DNA of 16,073 nt from an uncultured Sutterella sp. (GTDB lineage Bacteria > Pseudomonadota > Gammaproteobacteria > Burkholderiales > Burkholderiaceae_F): positions 1 to 16,073 of the forward strand of contig CAJKCQ010000052.1 of NCBI GenBank assembly GCA_905198475.1. The letters run 5' to 3'. Below the pieces are notes generated by a model. That model saw only the letters and a list, made by a program, of their open reading frames with translations. It did not search any database and had not been told where the DNA came from. This document shows positions 1 through 6,798 of the stretch, piece by piece. Every line of letters begins with the position of its first letter. Within the stretch, counting starts at the first letter, position 1. Made by a program: the position numbers and the translations under genes.

Positions 1-2
1 AG

Positions 3-1136
3 GCGGCGCTTGGCATGAACCCCAACAAGACCCGCTTCAACGCCTACGAGATCGTTTCGGACGAGGTGATGGAGCGCGCCATCCGGCGGGTGGGCTTACA
101 GGACAGCCTTACCCCGTCCCAGCTGGCTGCGTGCCTTTATCTGAGCCCGGACAGCACAGGCAGCGCCAACGGCAGCGAGTATATCAGCACCAACTACTAT
201 CTTTCCATCAACACCCGCAAGCTGGAGCTTGGCAGCCGCAAGGCTACGGATCTTTTGCAGAGCGTGTGCGAATCCTACCGGGAGATCTTTCAGAGCAACT
301 ACTGCGACAACCAGAGCATCCTCAAGGAAAAGCTGGAAGTGACCACTGCGTGCGAGCCTTACCTGCGGCTGAACGAGCTGGAGGTGCGCGCCGCTGCGCT
401 GAACCGCTACCTGAACGCCCGCCTGCAGGCAAACAAAAGCTTTACGGACGAGGCAAACCCCGACTCTGCCACCAACAACTTTACCACGCTGGGCAAAAAG
501 ATCAATAATCTGGTGGATTACGATCTGCCCAATGCCATGGCCTTTATCATTGAGGGCGGCGTTGCCCGCGACCCGTCCATGCTGACCAATATTCTGGAAT
601 ATAAGAACAAGATCGACGATATTGCCATGCGCAAGCAGCAGGCCTATTATGATGCGGACAAAAAAGGCATTTCCATCTACGAAAAGTCCATGACCTCCAT
701 CATGATGATCCCCACCGTGGATGAGGCCAGTGAATACTATATGTCCCGCACCAAGACCGCCATGGACGCGCTGGCGCGGGCGGCAGATACTTCTCTGTCC
801 GATGCCACCGCTTACCAGTCCGAGATCGTGAGCACGAATTATGTGATCCAGAAGATCCGGGAGCTGGACGCCGGACAGCCGCGTCTAGCTGAAGCACAGG
901 CCATGGTGAACAAGCTGGAGACCGCCATCAACGAGATCTCGGAGCAGCTGTTCGTGCTGGATAAGGCTTATGTCAAGTATAAATCCCAGAACTATATCAC
1001 CTTTGCCTACGGTTCAGCCTCCTTTATCCAGCGGCTGAGCCTGAAAAAGACCCTGATGGAGTCTGTTGCCGTCATGCTGGGCGGCGCATGGCTGCTCCAT
1101 GAACGCAAACGCAGAAAGGCAGGAAAGCGCAAATGA
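3..1136 (+). CDS. Wzz-like chain-length determinant / polysaccharide co-polymerase, 5' partial
   Basis: Probably an envelope protein that helps set the chain length or export of an exopolysaccharide. The reading frame is open to the left edge (A-A-L-G precedes the ATG at 15), and no good ribosome site precedes that ATG, so I read the gene as truncated by the window. The first visible stretch (GMNPNKTRFNAYEIVSDEV) resembles the part of Wzz-type proteins that follows the first membrane helix. The middle is polar and helical, with heptad-like stretches around residues 285-325 (numbered from the ATG) as in the extracytoplasmic co-polymerase domain. Near the C-terminus a short hydrophobic segment (about 350-364, ending AVMLGGAWLL) is followed by a basic tail, HERKRRKAGKRK, consistent with a second membrane helix and a cytoplasmic end. 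No kinase domain is present. The stop overlaps the next start by ATGA, so the two are translationally coupled. The family call rests on pattern recognition only. Confidence 0.6.
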   Translation, partial: AALGMNPNKTRFNAYEIVSDEVMERAIRRVGLQDSLTPSQLAACLYLSPDSTGSANGSEYISTNYYLSINTRKLELGSRKATDLLQSVCESYREIFQSNYCDNQSILKEKLEVTTACEPYLRLNELEVRAAALNRYLNARLQANKSFTDEANPDSATNNFTTLGKKINNLVDYDLPNAMAFIIEGGVARDPSMLTNILEYKNKIDDIAMRKQQAYYDADKKGISIYEKSMTSIMMIPTVDEASEYYMSRTKTAMDALARAADTSLSDATAYQSEIVSTNYVIQKIRELDAGQPRLAEAQAMVNKLETAINEISEQLFVLDKAYVKYKSQNYITFAYGSASFIQRLSLKKTLMESVAVMLGGAWLLHERKRRKAGKRK

Positions 1137-2971
1137 AAAAGTTTGAGATCCTGCGCTATCTGAAGCGTTTCAGCCTGCTGATCTTTCTGGTATCGCTGGC
1201 AGGTGCGGCCGCCATCTACCTGTATGCAGACGGACGGCAGATGTACACCGCCTCGGTCATCATCCGCTATACCAACGATGGCATCTCAGACGGCTACACC
1301 CCGGACGGCAGCGATCTGGACGTCAACGAGATCTACTCCTCCACGGTCATCTCGCAGGCCATGGATGCGCTGGGCGCTTCCGGGCGGCTGAGCACCATCC
1401 GCTCCAATATCTCTGTGACTCCGGTGATTCCAGAGGATCAGCAGACCATCAATGATGCCTTACTGGATAAGGGCGAAGAGGTGACCTACTTTCCCGACAC
1501 CTACAAGGTGAGCCTTGTGGTGGACGGCTCGCTGGGCGCTGGCTATGCCCGCAATATGCTGGATGCCATCATCCAGAGCTACTGCACCTATTATACCGAA
1601 AAATATGTGGAACAGAAGCTATCGCTCAACCCCTCGTCCGGCCTGCTGGACAACGGCTACGACTACTACGAGTGTATCCGCATTCTGGAAAACGATACCA
1701 CTGAGATGCAGGACTACCTGCTGAGCAAGCAGGAGCACTACCCGGACTTTCGCTCCTCCCGCACCGGCTACACCTATGCAGACCTGTGCGATATCTATTC
1801 CGATTTCAAAAAATACACCATTCCGGCGCTGTACGCCTATGTGCTCAACGGCCCGCAGGTGCGGGACGGCACGGTACTGCAGGAGTATCTGGCCAACTGG
1901 ATCGAGACTGCAAAACAGGACGAGCAGATCACCACCGAGCAGCGGGACAGCCTGTGGAGCTTGACCGACCAGTATGTGTACAAGAACGCCGACCTGCTGA
2001 AAAACTACTTTACCGACCGGGGCGAGGTGGTGTCCTCGGACTACATCTTGGGCAACATCGAGCTGGAGGGCGCAGGCGAAAAGGCGCAGACCACCTACGA
2101 CGGTCTGGTGCTGAAGCTGGTGTCGCTGGAACAGCAGGTGGCTGCCAGCCAGATCGACCGGCAGTTTCAGGAGGAGATCCTGCAAAGCTTCCGCAACGTA
2201 GATTTTGGCGGCACAGACGAGCAGCACGCTGCGATGGAAAGCCTGATCAATGATTACGAGACCGAGCTGAAAAGCTACTACGAGATCATCAATACCAGCA
2301 GCAAGGAGCTGAACCTGCACATCAGCGCGGATTATCTGAAGATGATCAGCTCGGTGCAGGTGGCTGCCGCCATCAATGTCAAGCTGTACCTGATGCTGGC
2401 ACTGGTGCTGTTCTTTGTTATCGGCTGCTGCGGTGCCATTCTGCTGGGACGCATCTCGGATGTGGTGGATTATCTGCTGTATGTGGACAAAAAGACCGGC
2501 CTGCCCAACCGCGAAAAGCTCAACGTGTATATCACCGGTATGGCCGGCCGCATTCTGCCGGAGGACTATACCTGCTTTGCCTTTCAGCTGGACAACCTGA
2601 CCGAGATGAGCCGCCGCTTCGGCTACCATGTGGGCGACAGCATCCTGAAGGATTTTTCCGGTCTTTTGCAGCTGATGGGCGACACCGATGGCACGGTGGG
2701 CTACAACGGCGCAGGCAAGTTCCTTGCCTTCTTTGATGAGTGCAGCAGCCGGAAGGCAGAGGTCATGATCCGCATCCTGCAAAGTCAGGTGGATGAGTAC
2801 AACAAGCTGAACCCGGAGTACCCCATCCTGTTCACCGCCGCATGGGCCACCTCCTCGGAGGATGAGCTCTACCATGTGCGCGACCTTGTGCGCAGAGCGC
2901 AGAAAAAGATGTCCCTGATCGCAGAGGAGGGCGGCTCTGCCCTTGCGGGAATGGAGCGTGGTGAAGCATGA
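1133..2971 (+). CDS. Wzz-like membrane protein fused to a degenerate GGDEF domain
   Basis: A 612-residue protein. Helix 1 lies at about residues 13-31. A large extracytoplasmic region follows (about 32-410), starting with a Wzz-like strand (MYTASVIIRYTNDG) and ending in long helices. Helix 2 is at about 411-437. A cytoplasmic GGDEF-type domain covers about 449-592: DKKTGLPNR (452-460) is the typical entry motif, LDN (486-488) matches the metal/substrate strand, and FGYHVGDSIL (496-505) matches the helix before the signature. The signature itself, normally GGDEF, reads GAGKF (526-530), so the acidic metal-binding and catalytic residues are Gly and Lys. Diguanylate cyclase activity is therefore unlikely; a nucleotide-sensing or structural role is an inference. 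Start: ATG at 1133, overlapping the previous stop, with AGGAAAG at 1121-1127 as ribosome site. The next gene again overlaps by ATGA, which makes a tight operon. Leucine codons are nearly all CTG, as in its neighbours and unlike DNA beyond 3430. Confidence 0.7.
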   Translation: MKKFEILRYLKRFSLLIFLVSLAGAAAIYLYADGRQMYTASVIIRYTNDGISDGYTPDGSDLDVNEIYSSTVISQAMDALGASGRLSTIRSNISVTPVIPEDQQTINDALLDKGEEVTYFPDTYKVSLVVDGSLGAGYARNMLDAIIQSYCTYYTEKYVEQKLSLNPSSGLLDNGYDYYECIRILENDTTEMQDYLLSKQEHYPDFRSSRTGYTYADLCDIYSDFKKYTIPALYAYVLNGPQVRDGTVLQEYLANWIETAKQDEQITTEQRDSLWSLTDQYVYKNADLLKNYFTDRGEVVSSDYILGNIELEGAGEKAQTTYDGLVLKLVSLEQQVAASQIDRQFQEEILQSFRNVDFGGTDEQHAAMESLINDYETELKSYYEIINTSSKELNLHISADYLKMISSVQVAAAINVKLYLMLALVLFFVIGCCGAILLGRISDVVDYLLYVDKKTGLPNREKLNVYITGMAGRILPEDYTCFAFQLDNLTEMSRRFGYHVGDSILKDFSGLLQLMGDTDGTVGYNGAGKFLAFFDECSSRKAEVMIRILQSQVDEYNKLNPEYPILFTAAWATSSEDELYHVRDLVRRAQKKMSLIAEEGGSALAGMERGEA

Positions 2972-3537
2972 TCCAGAATCGACGCGCTTATCAGCTGATC
3001 CACTGCCGCACCCACAGCCGTCTGCTGGCAGGCGCTGCCGCCGTGTGCGGTGCAGTCTGCGGCTACGCAGACCTTGGACTGTATCACCTGCTGCACCGCA
3101 GCGGTGCACCGCTGCCGGACAGCACACAGTCCGACCGCGCCGCGCTGGCAGCGCTGTGCCCGAAGCCCGCAGCGGAAAAGACCTGCCCGCCGCTGCCGCC
3201 GCAGGACCCGGCGGTGACCCTTTCGGTCATCGTGCCGGTATATAACGGCGAAGCCACCATAGGCCCTTGTCTGGACAGCATTTTGCAGCAGGACACCGGC
3301 TGCACCGTGCAGCTGATCGTGGTGGACAGCGATTCCACCGACGGCACAGCCGCCGTGCTGGAACGCTACCGGACACAGCCCGGAGTGGTGCTGTGCAATT
3401 GCAGCGCACCCCGCAGCGCCGCTGCCGCCCGCCGAACCCGCGCCGATCCCCGCGGAGACTGCGCCCGTCTTCGCGCCCGCTCCCGAGACGCAGTCGCCCG
3501 CCGCCGCAGAGGCGGCTTCGGCAGCCGCCACTCCTGA
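2968..3537 (+). CDS. Family 2 glycosyltransferase, N-terminal half only, cut at a junction
   Basis: It would transfer a sugar from a nucleotide-sugar donor, probably during surface polysaccharide synthesis. After a short basic N-terminus and a possible membrane segment (about residues 18-42), the GT-A fold begins at about 84 with LSVIVPVYNGEATIGPCLDS. Then comes the nucleotide-binding strand LIVVDSDSTDGT (116-127). The sequence follows the family as far as SAAAAR (150-155, near base 3432), where family members normally continue with N-T-G and then reach the DxD metal motif. Instead it turns into an Arg-rich out-of-frame translation (RTRADPRGDCARLRA) and stops at 3537. That tail is the wrong frame of the dedD-like gene below. 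Only about half a glycosyltransferase is therefore present, without DxD or the catalytic base, and the real part ends near 3432. The start overlaps the upstream stop by ATGA. The family call is firm; the exact substrate cannot be said. Confidence 0.75.
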   Translation: MIQNRRAYQLIHCRTHSRLLAGAAAVCGAVCGYADLGLYHLLHRSGAPLPDSTQSDRAALAALCPKPAAEKTCPPLPPQDPAVTLSVIVPVYNGEATIGPCLDSILQQDTGCTVQLIVVDSDSTDGTAAVLERYRTQPGVVLCNCSAPRSAAAARRTRADPRGDCARLRARSRDAVARRRRGGFGSRHS

Positions 3538-4321
3538 GGAGCCCCGTCCCATTCCGGTCGTCACCGAACCGATGCCGCGCCCCGCGAAGAGCGCCGCGGC
3601 TCCGGAGGTCCGGCGCGTTCCGAGCGACGCCGAACTCGAGGCGCGCCGGCGCACCAAGCACCGCCTGGTCGGCGCCGCCGCGATCCTGATGGCCGTGGTG
3701 GTTGCCGCCCCCTTCATCCTCGACAGCCGGCCGCCCATTGACGACGCGAAGCTCTCGCAGGTCCGCATGGACATCCCCAAGGAGTCCGAGACCTCGACCG
3801 CGATCAATGCGGCGGTCGAACCCCCGTCGCAGCGCGCGCAGTCGGGCGACGTGGACGTGACGAACATGACCCTCGGGCGCGATGAGAGCACCGCGAAGGC
3901 GAACCTCGCCCGCGAGGCGCAGAGCTCGATGAAGGCGCAGGCCAAGACGGAGGCGAAGCCCCAACCGAAGCCCGCCGCGAAGGCCGATGCGAAGCCCCAG
4001 GGCAAGACCGAAGCCAAGACCGAGGTGAAGGCCGAACCCAAGGCCGAGGTGAAGCGCGCTTCGCAGAAGACCGCCGGCATCACGCCTCCGACGGGCAAGG
4101 GCTGGTACGTGCAGGTGACCGCGCTCTCAAACGAGGCCGCGGCCGAGCGCATCGTGAAGCGCCTCGCCGTCCTGGGGCTGCCCGCCTACAAGACGAAGAC
4201 CGACGGGGCGCTCTGGAAGGTCCGCGTCGGCCTCTACGGCTCGCGCGACGAGGCCGAAGGCGCCAAGGGCACGATCATCCTCAACGGCGTCGCGCACAAG
4301 CCCTACGTCGCCAACAAGTGA
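3431..4321 (+). CDS. dedD: DedD-like SPOR-domain protein, 5' end missing
   Basis: A single-pass inner-membrane cell-division protein whose SPOR domain binds denuded septal peptidoglycan. Numbering from the ATG at 3572: a basic stretch with RRRTKHRLVG (26-34), a membrane helix at about 33-49, a Lys/Ala/Glu/Pro linker with repeated KAE/KTEAK units (about 118-166), and a C-terminal SPOR domain (about 177-247) from GWYVQVTALSNEAAAERI to ALWKVRVGLYGSRDEA. The ATG at 3572 is a poor start: it lacks a ribosome site, and the same frame is open upstream as coding-like Pro/Ala-rich sequence (AEPAPIPAETAPVFAPAPET). The true start therefore lies to the left and was lost at the junction near 3430. The order SPOR protein - cvpA - purF matches the folC-dedD-cvpA-purF neighbourhood of proteobacteria, which supports the symbol. 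The 3431 boundary is approximate. Confidence 0.8.
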   Translation, partial: AEPAPIPAETAPVFAPAPETQSPAAAEAASAAATPEEPRPIPVVTEPMPRPAKSAAAPEVRRVPSDAELEARRRTKHRLVGAAAILMAVVVAAPFILDSRPPIDDAKLSQVRMDIPKESETSTAINAAVEPPSQRAQSGDVDVTNMTLGRDESTAKANLAREAQSSMKAQAKTEAKPQPKPAAKADAKPQGKTEAKTEVKAEPKAEVKRASQKTAGITPPTGKGWYVQVTALSNEAAAERIVKRLAVLGLPAYKTKTDGALWKVRVGLYGSRDEAEGAKGTIILNGVAHKPYVANK

Positions 4322-4327
4322 TTCCGC

Positions 4328-4356
4328 CTGCCGCCGGGACGTCGTTTTTGTACAAT
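4328..4356 (+). promoter_or_regulatory. Weak promoter candidate upstream of cvpA-purF
   Basis: The dedD-cvpA gap contains TACAAT (4351-4356), five of six to the -10 consensus, preceded by a T-run that stands out in this GC-rich DNA. At 17 bases spacing the -35 position reads CTGCCG, only three of six. It could start a cvpA-purF transcript with a leader of about 75-80 bases, but a single operon read from folC/dedD is equally possible. Confidence 0.25.
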
Positions 4357-4381
4357 GGCGTCCTTTCTGGATTTCCCTGAA

Positions 4382-4418
4382 GCGTTCGGGGAGCGCCCGC
4401 CGCGCCCCCCGGGAACGC
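4382..4418 (+). promoter_or_regulatory. GC-rich imperfect hairpin just upstream of cvpA
   Basis: GCGTTC (4382-4387) pairs with GAACGC (4413-4418), GGGG (4388-4391) with CCCC (4405-4408), and GCG (4393-4395) with CGC (4401-4403). This gives 13 pairs interrupted by one mismatch and a four-base bulge, with a five-base loop. It ends about 11 bases before the cvpA ribosome site (GGAGAG, 4430-4435). No T-run follows, so it is not an ordinary terminator. It might be leader structure, or chance pairing in GC-rich DNA. Confidence 0.3.
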
Positions 4419-4437
4419 ACCACCCCCTCGGAGAGTC

Positions 4438-4941
4438 ATGACCGAAATCGACTGGATCATCATCGCGCTCCTCGCGCTCTCGACGATCGTCGGCATCATG
4501 CGCGGCGTGCTGCGCGAGGTGCTCGCCATCGCTGGGTGGGTGGTCGGCATCGTGCTCGCCATGAACTTCTCGGGCGACCTCGCCGCGCAGATTCCGCTCG
4601 AAAGCATCGGGTGGCTGCCGCGCGTGATGATCGCCGCCGTGCTCATCATCGTCGCGGTCCTCTTCCTCTGCGGCCTTCTCGGCATGATTCTGCGCCGGCT
4701 CCTTGAGGTCGCCTCGATCACCTTCGAAGACCGGGCGCTCGGCGCCGTCTTCGGCCTCGTGCGCGGCATCGTCGTGGTCTGCGCGTGCGTCTTTCTCTTC
4801 GGCATGCCCGCTTCGGTTCACGAGAGCCGCATGTGGCAGCAGTCTGTGCTGATCGGGCCGGCCGAAACGCTGATCGACTGGTCCATGCCCTATCTCCCGA
4901 AGTGGATTCAGGAAATGCGCGTCTCCTCGCACCGCGCCTGA
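4438..4941 (+). CDS. cvpA: CvpA family inner-membrane protein
   Basis: A small integral membrane protein of the colicin V production family, linked in enterobacteria to envelope homeostasis and colicin V export; its molecular activity is not settled. The 167 residues fit the family's usual length (about 160-190). There are four hydrophobic segments: about 6-21 (WIIIALLALSTIVGIM), 27-44, 58-82 (VMIAAVLIIVAVLFLCGLLG) and 103-124. The family features are visible: W-I near the start, then GIMRGVLREVLAIAGWVVG (the G-x-x-RG-x-x-RE pattern), and later LGAVFGLVRGIVVV before the last helix. The ATG at 4438 has GGAGAG only a few bases upstream. It lies between the dedD-like gene and purF, as in many proteobacteria, so it is probably co-expressed with purine synthesis. 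Confidence 0.92.
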   Translation: MTEIDWIIIALLALSTIVGIMRGVLREVLAIAGWVVGIVLAMNFSGDLAAQIPLESIGWLPRVMIAAVLIIVAVLFLCGLLGMILRRLLEVASITFEDRALGAVFGLVRGIVVVCACVFLFGMPASVHESRMWQQSVLIGPAETLIDWSMPYLPKWIQEMRVSSHRA

Positions 4942-5106
4942 TTCCCGAAGGGAAGGAACACACGGACAGCATGAACACACGAACCCCGGAACCGCTCTTG
5001 AGATCTCGTCAGGGCGGTTTCTGCGCGTTTCCAGAACCCCATTCTTCTCCTTTTCCCCCCGGCTCTCCCTTCGGAAGCCGACCACCCTTGAGAGGTTGAT
5101 TCAGCC
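4942..5106. other. cvpA-purF intergenic leader with two short hairpins
   Basis: A gap of 165 bases. Two small inverted repeats are visible. GGTTTCTG (5016-5023) pairs with CAGAACC (5032-5038) with one bulged T. CGGCT (5060-5064) pairs with AGCCG (5076-5080), extended inward by TCC/GGA around a CTTC loop. A pyrimidine-rich tract lies at about 5041-5070. The likely ribosome site of purF is AGAGG (5091-5095), about 11 bases from the ATG, which is longer than usual. I recognise no PurR operator or purine riboswitch. Confidence 0.35.
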
Positions 5107-6621
5107 ATGTGCGGCGTCGTCGCTCTTATCTCCAATGAACCGGTCAACCAGCGCCTCTACGATGCGCTCCTGCTCCTGCAGCACCGCGGCCAGGACGCGG
5201 CGGGCATCGCCACGTTGGACGGACTGCAGTTCCACATGCACAAGGCCATGGGCCTCGTGCGGGACATTTTCCGCACGCGCAACATGCGCGACCTCACGGG
5301 CTCGGTCGGCATCGGCCACGTGCGCTACCCGACTCAGGGGTGCGCGAGCTCGAACCAGGAGTCCCAGCCCTTCTACGTGAACGCCCCGTTCGGCATCATG
5401 TTCGCGCACAACGGCAACCTCACGAACGCCGAAGAGCTCAAGCAGGAGCTCTACGAGATGGACCGCCGCCACATCAACACGTCGAGCGACTCCGAAGTGC
5501 TCCTCAACGTGCTCGCGAACGAAATCGCCCGCGTGACGGTGAACCGCAAGCTCGACGCCGACGGCGTCTTTGAGGCGGTCGCGGCCGTGCACAAGCGCGT
5601 GAAGGGCTCCTACGCCGTGGTGGCGCTCATCGCCGGCAAGGGCCTTCTCGCCTTCCGCGACCCGCACGGCATCCGTCCGCTCTGCTTCGGCAGCGCGGTC
5701 AATGAATCGGGCGTGAAGGAATGGCTCGTGAGCTCGGAGTCCGTGACGATGGTGGGCCTCGGCTTCAAGCTCGAGCGCGACGTCGCCCCGGGCGAGGCGC
5801 TCTGGATCGACTTCAAGGGCGGCGTCGAGACGCGTCAGTGCGCCGAGCACCCCGTCGCCAATCCCTGCGCCTTCGAGTACGTCTACTTCGCCCGTCCGGA
5901 CTCCATGATCGACGGCATCAGCGTCTACGGCGCCCGTCTCAACCTCGGCGTGCATCTCGCCGACACGATCCGCGAAGAGCTCGACCTGTCGGAAGTGGAC
6001 GTCGTGATGCCGATTCCGGACAGCTCGCGCCCCTGCGCGCAGGAGCTCGCCAAGCAGCTGAAGCTCCCCTACCGTGAAGGCTTCATCAAGAACCGCTACG
6101 TCGGCCGCACCTTCATCATGCCCGGCCAGGCCGTGCGCAAGAAGTCCGTCCGCCAGAAGCTCAACGCCATGCCCGTCGAGTTCGAGGGCAAGAACCTGCT
6201 GCTCGTGGACGACTCGATCGTGCGCGGCACGACGATGAAGGAGATCGTGCGCATGGCGCGCGAGTCGGGCGCGAAGAAGGTCTTCATCGCCTCCTCGGCC
6301 CCGCGCGTGATGTTCCCGAACGTCTACGGCATTGACATGCCGACGCGCTCGGAGCTCATCTGCGGCGACGGCAAGGACGCCGCTGCGGTGGCGAAGGAGC
6401 TCGGCGCCGACCGCGTGATCTTCCAGACCCTCGACGGCCTCAAGAACGCGCTCCACGAGCTCAATCCCGCCATCCCGGCCTTCGACTGCTCGTGCTTTGA
6501 CGGCGTCTACGTGACGGGCGACGTCACCGAGGCCTACCTCGAGAAGCTCGAGGCGCCGAAGCCCAAGGCCGCGCCGGTCGAGCCCGACGATGAGGACGCG
6601 CAGGCGGGTTCGGTCGCCTGA
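5107..6621 (+). CDS. purF: Amidophosphoribosyltransferase (glutamine PRPP amidotransferase)
   Basis: Catalyses the first committed step of de novo purine synthesis: PRPP and glutamine give 5-phosphoribosylamine, glutamate and pyrophosphate. The 504 residues match the E. coli-type enzyme (505). The N-terminal Ntn glutaminase domain starts MCGVVAL. The nucleophile Cys2 follows the initiator Met directly, so there is no propeptide as in the Bacillus type. LLLQHRGQDAAGIAT (22-36), HVRYPTQG (71-78) and AHNGNLTN (100-107) are glutaminase-site motifs. The C-terminal phosphoribosyltransferase domain carries the PRPP loop LLLVDDSIVRGTT (364-376), preceded by MPIPDSSRPCAQ (301-312) and followed by SSAPRVMFPNVYGIDM. 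The tail after 480 (KPKAAPVEPDDEDAQAG) is a charged extension without a known role. It sits directly downstream of cvpA, the conserved proteobacterial order. The convergent pbpC follows after 177 bases. Confidence 0.98.
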   Translation: MCGVVALISNEPVNQRLYDALLLLQHRGQDAAGIATLDGLQFHMHKAMGLVRDIFRTRNMRDLTGSVGIGHVRYPTQGCASSNQESQPFYVNAPFGIMFAHNGNLTNAEELKQELYEMDRRHINTSSDSEVLLNVLANEIARVTVNRKLDADGVFEAVAAVHKRVKGSYAVVALIAGKGLLAFRDPHGIRPLCFGSAVNESGVKEWLVSSESVTMVGLGFKLERDVAPGEALWIDFKGGVETRQCAEHPVANPCAFEYVYFARPDSMIDGISVYGARLNLGVHLADTIREELDLSEVDVVMPIPDSSRPCAQELAKQLKLPYREGFIKNRYVGRTFIMPGQAVRKKSVRQKLNAMPVEFEGKNLLLVDDSIVRGTTMKEIVRMARESGAKKVFIASSAPRVMFPNVYGIDMPTRSELICGDGKDAAAVAKELGADRVIFQTLDGLKNALHELNPAIPAFDCSCFDGVYVTGDVTEAYLEKLEAPKPKAAPVEPDDEDAQAGSVA

Positions 6622-6755
6622 GCGCGCAGGCGCTTCTGAGCAGACGCATGGGACAAGCGCGGACAAGGAGGCGGACGTGAGGAGGAGGGTCGCCCGGGAG
6701 GAAATCCCGAACGGCCCTTGGGGAGCGGCGCAGGAGAGGAGGGACTTGACACACT

Positions 6756-6775
6756 CCCCGCCCTGAAGGACGGGG
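6756..6775. repeat. Perfectly spaced hairpin, IS200/IS605-end-like or terminator
   Basis: CCCCG (6756-6760) pairs with CGGGG (6771-6775), and CCT (6762-6764) pairs with AGG (6767-6769), leaving one C/A mismatch and a GA tip. The surrounding string (CTTGACACACTCC before, GGCTTGCG after) closely resembles, from memory, the end of IS200/IS605 elements of the tnpB-only kind. No tnpA or tnpB gene lies beside it. It sits between the convergent purF and pbpC genes, where a two-way terminator is expected, but no T-run follows closely on either strand (ATTTTT at 6791-6796 is 15 bases away on the plus side). Either reading is possible. Confidence 0.45.
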
Positions 6776-6798
6776 CTTGCGCGAGGCCGGATTTTTGG

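Noticed and set aside
1619..3127. A 502-residue open frame on the minus strand opposite the Wzz-GGDEF gene
   Set aside because: It covers a well-supported plus-strand gene with overlapping neighbours. Its translation is low in information (repeated Ala, Val, His, Gln) and begins without a ribosome site.
3900..4090. Repeated KAE/KTEAK coding units that look like a DNA tandem repeat
   Set aside because: They are irregular and explained by the low-complexity linker of the SPOR protein, typical of DedD-like proteins; no array of constant unit length is present.
5101..6666. A 521-residue open frame on the minus strand opposite purF
   Set aside because: Antisense shadow of purF: Arg/Val/His-rich translation, no motif and no separate ribosome site.
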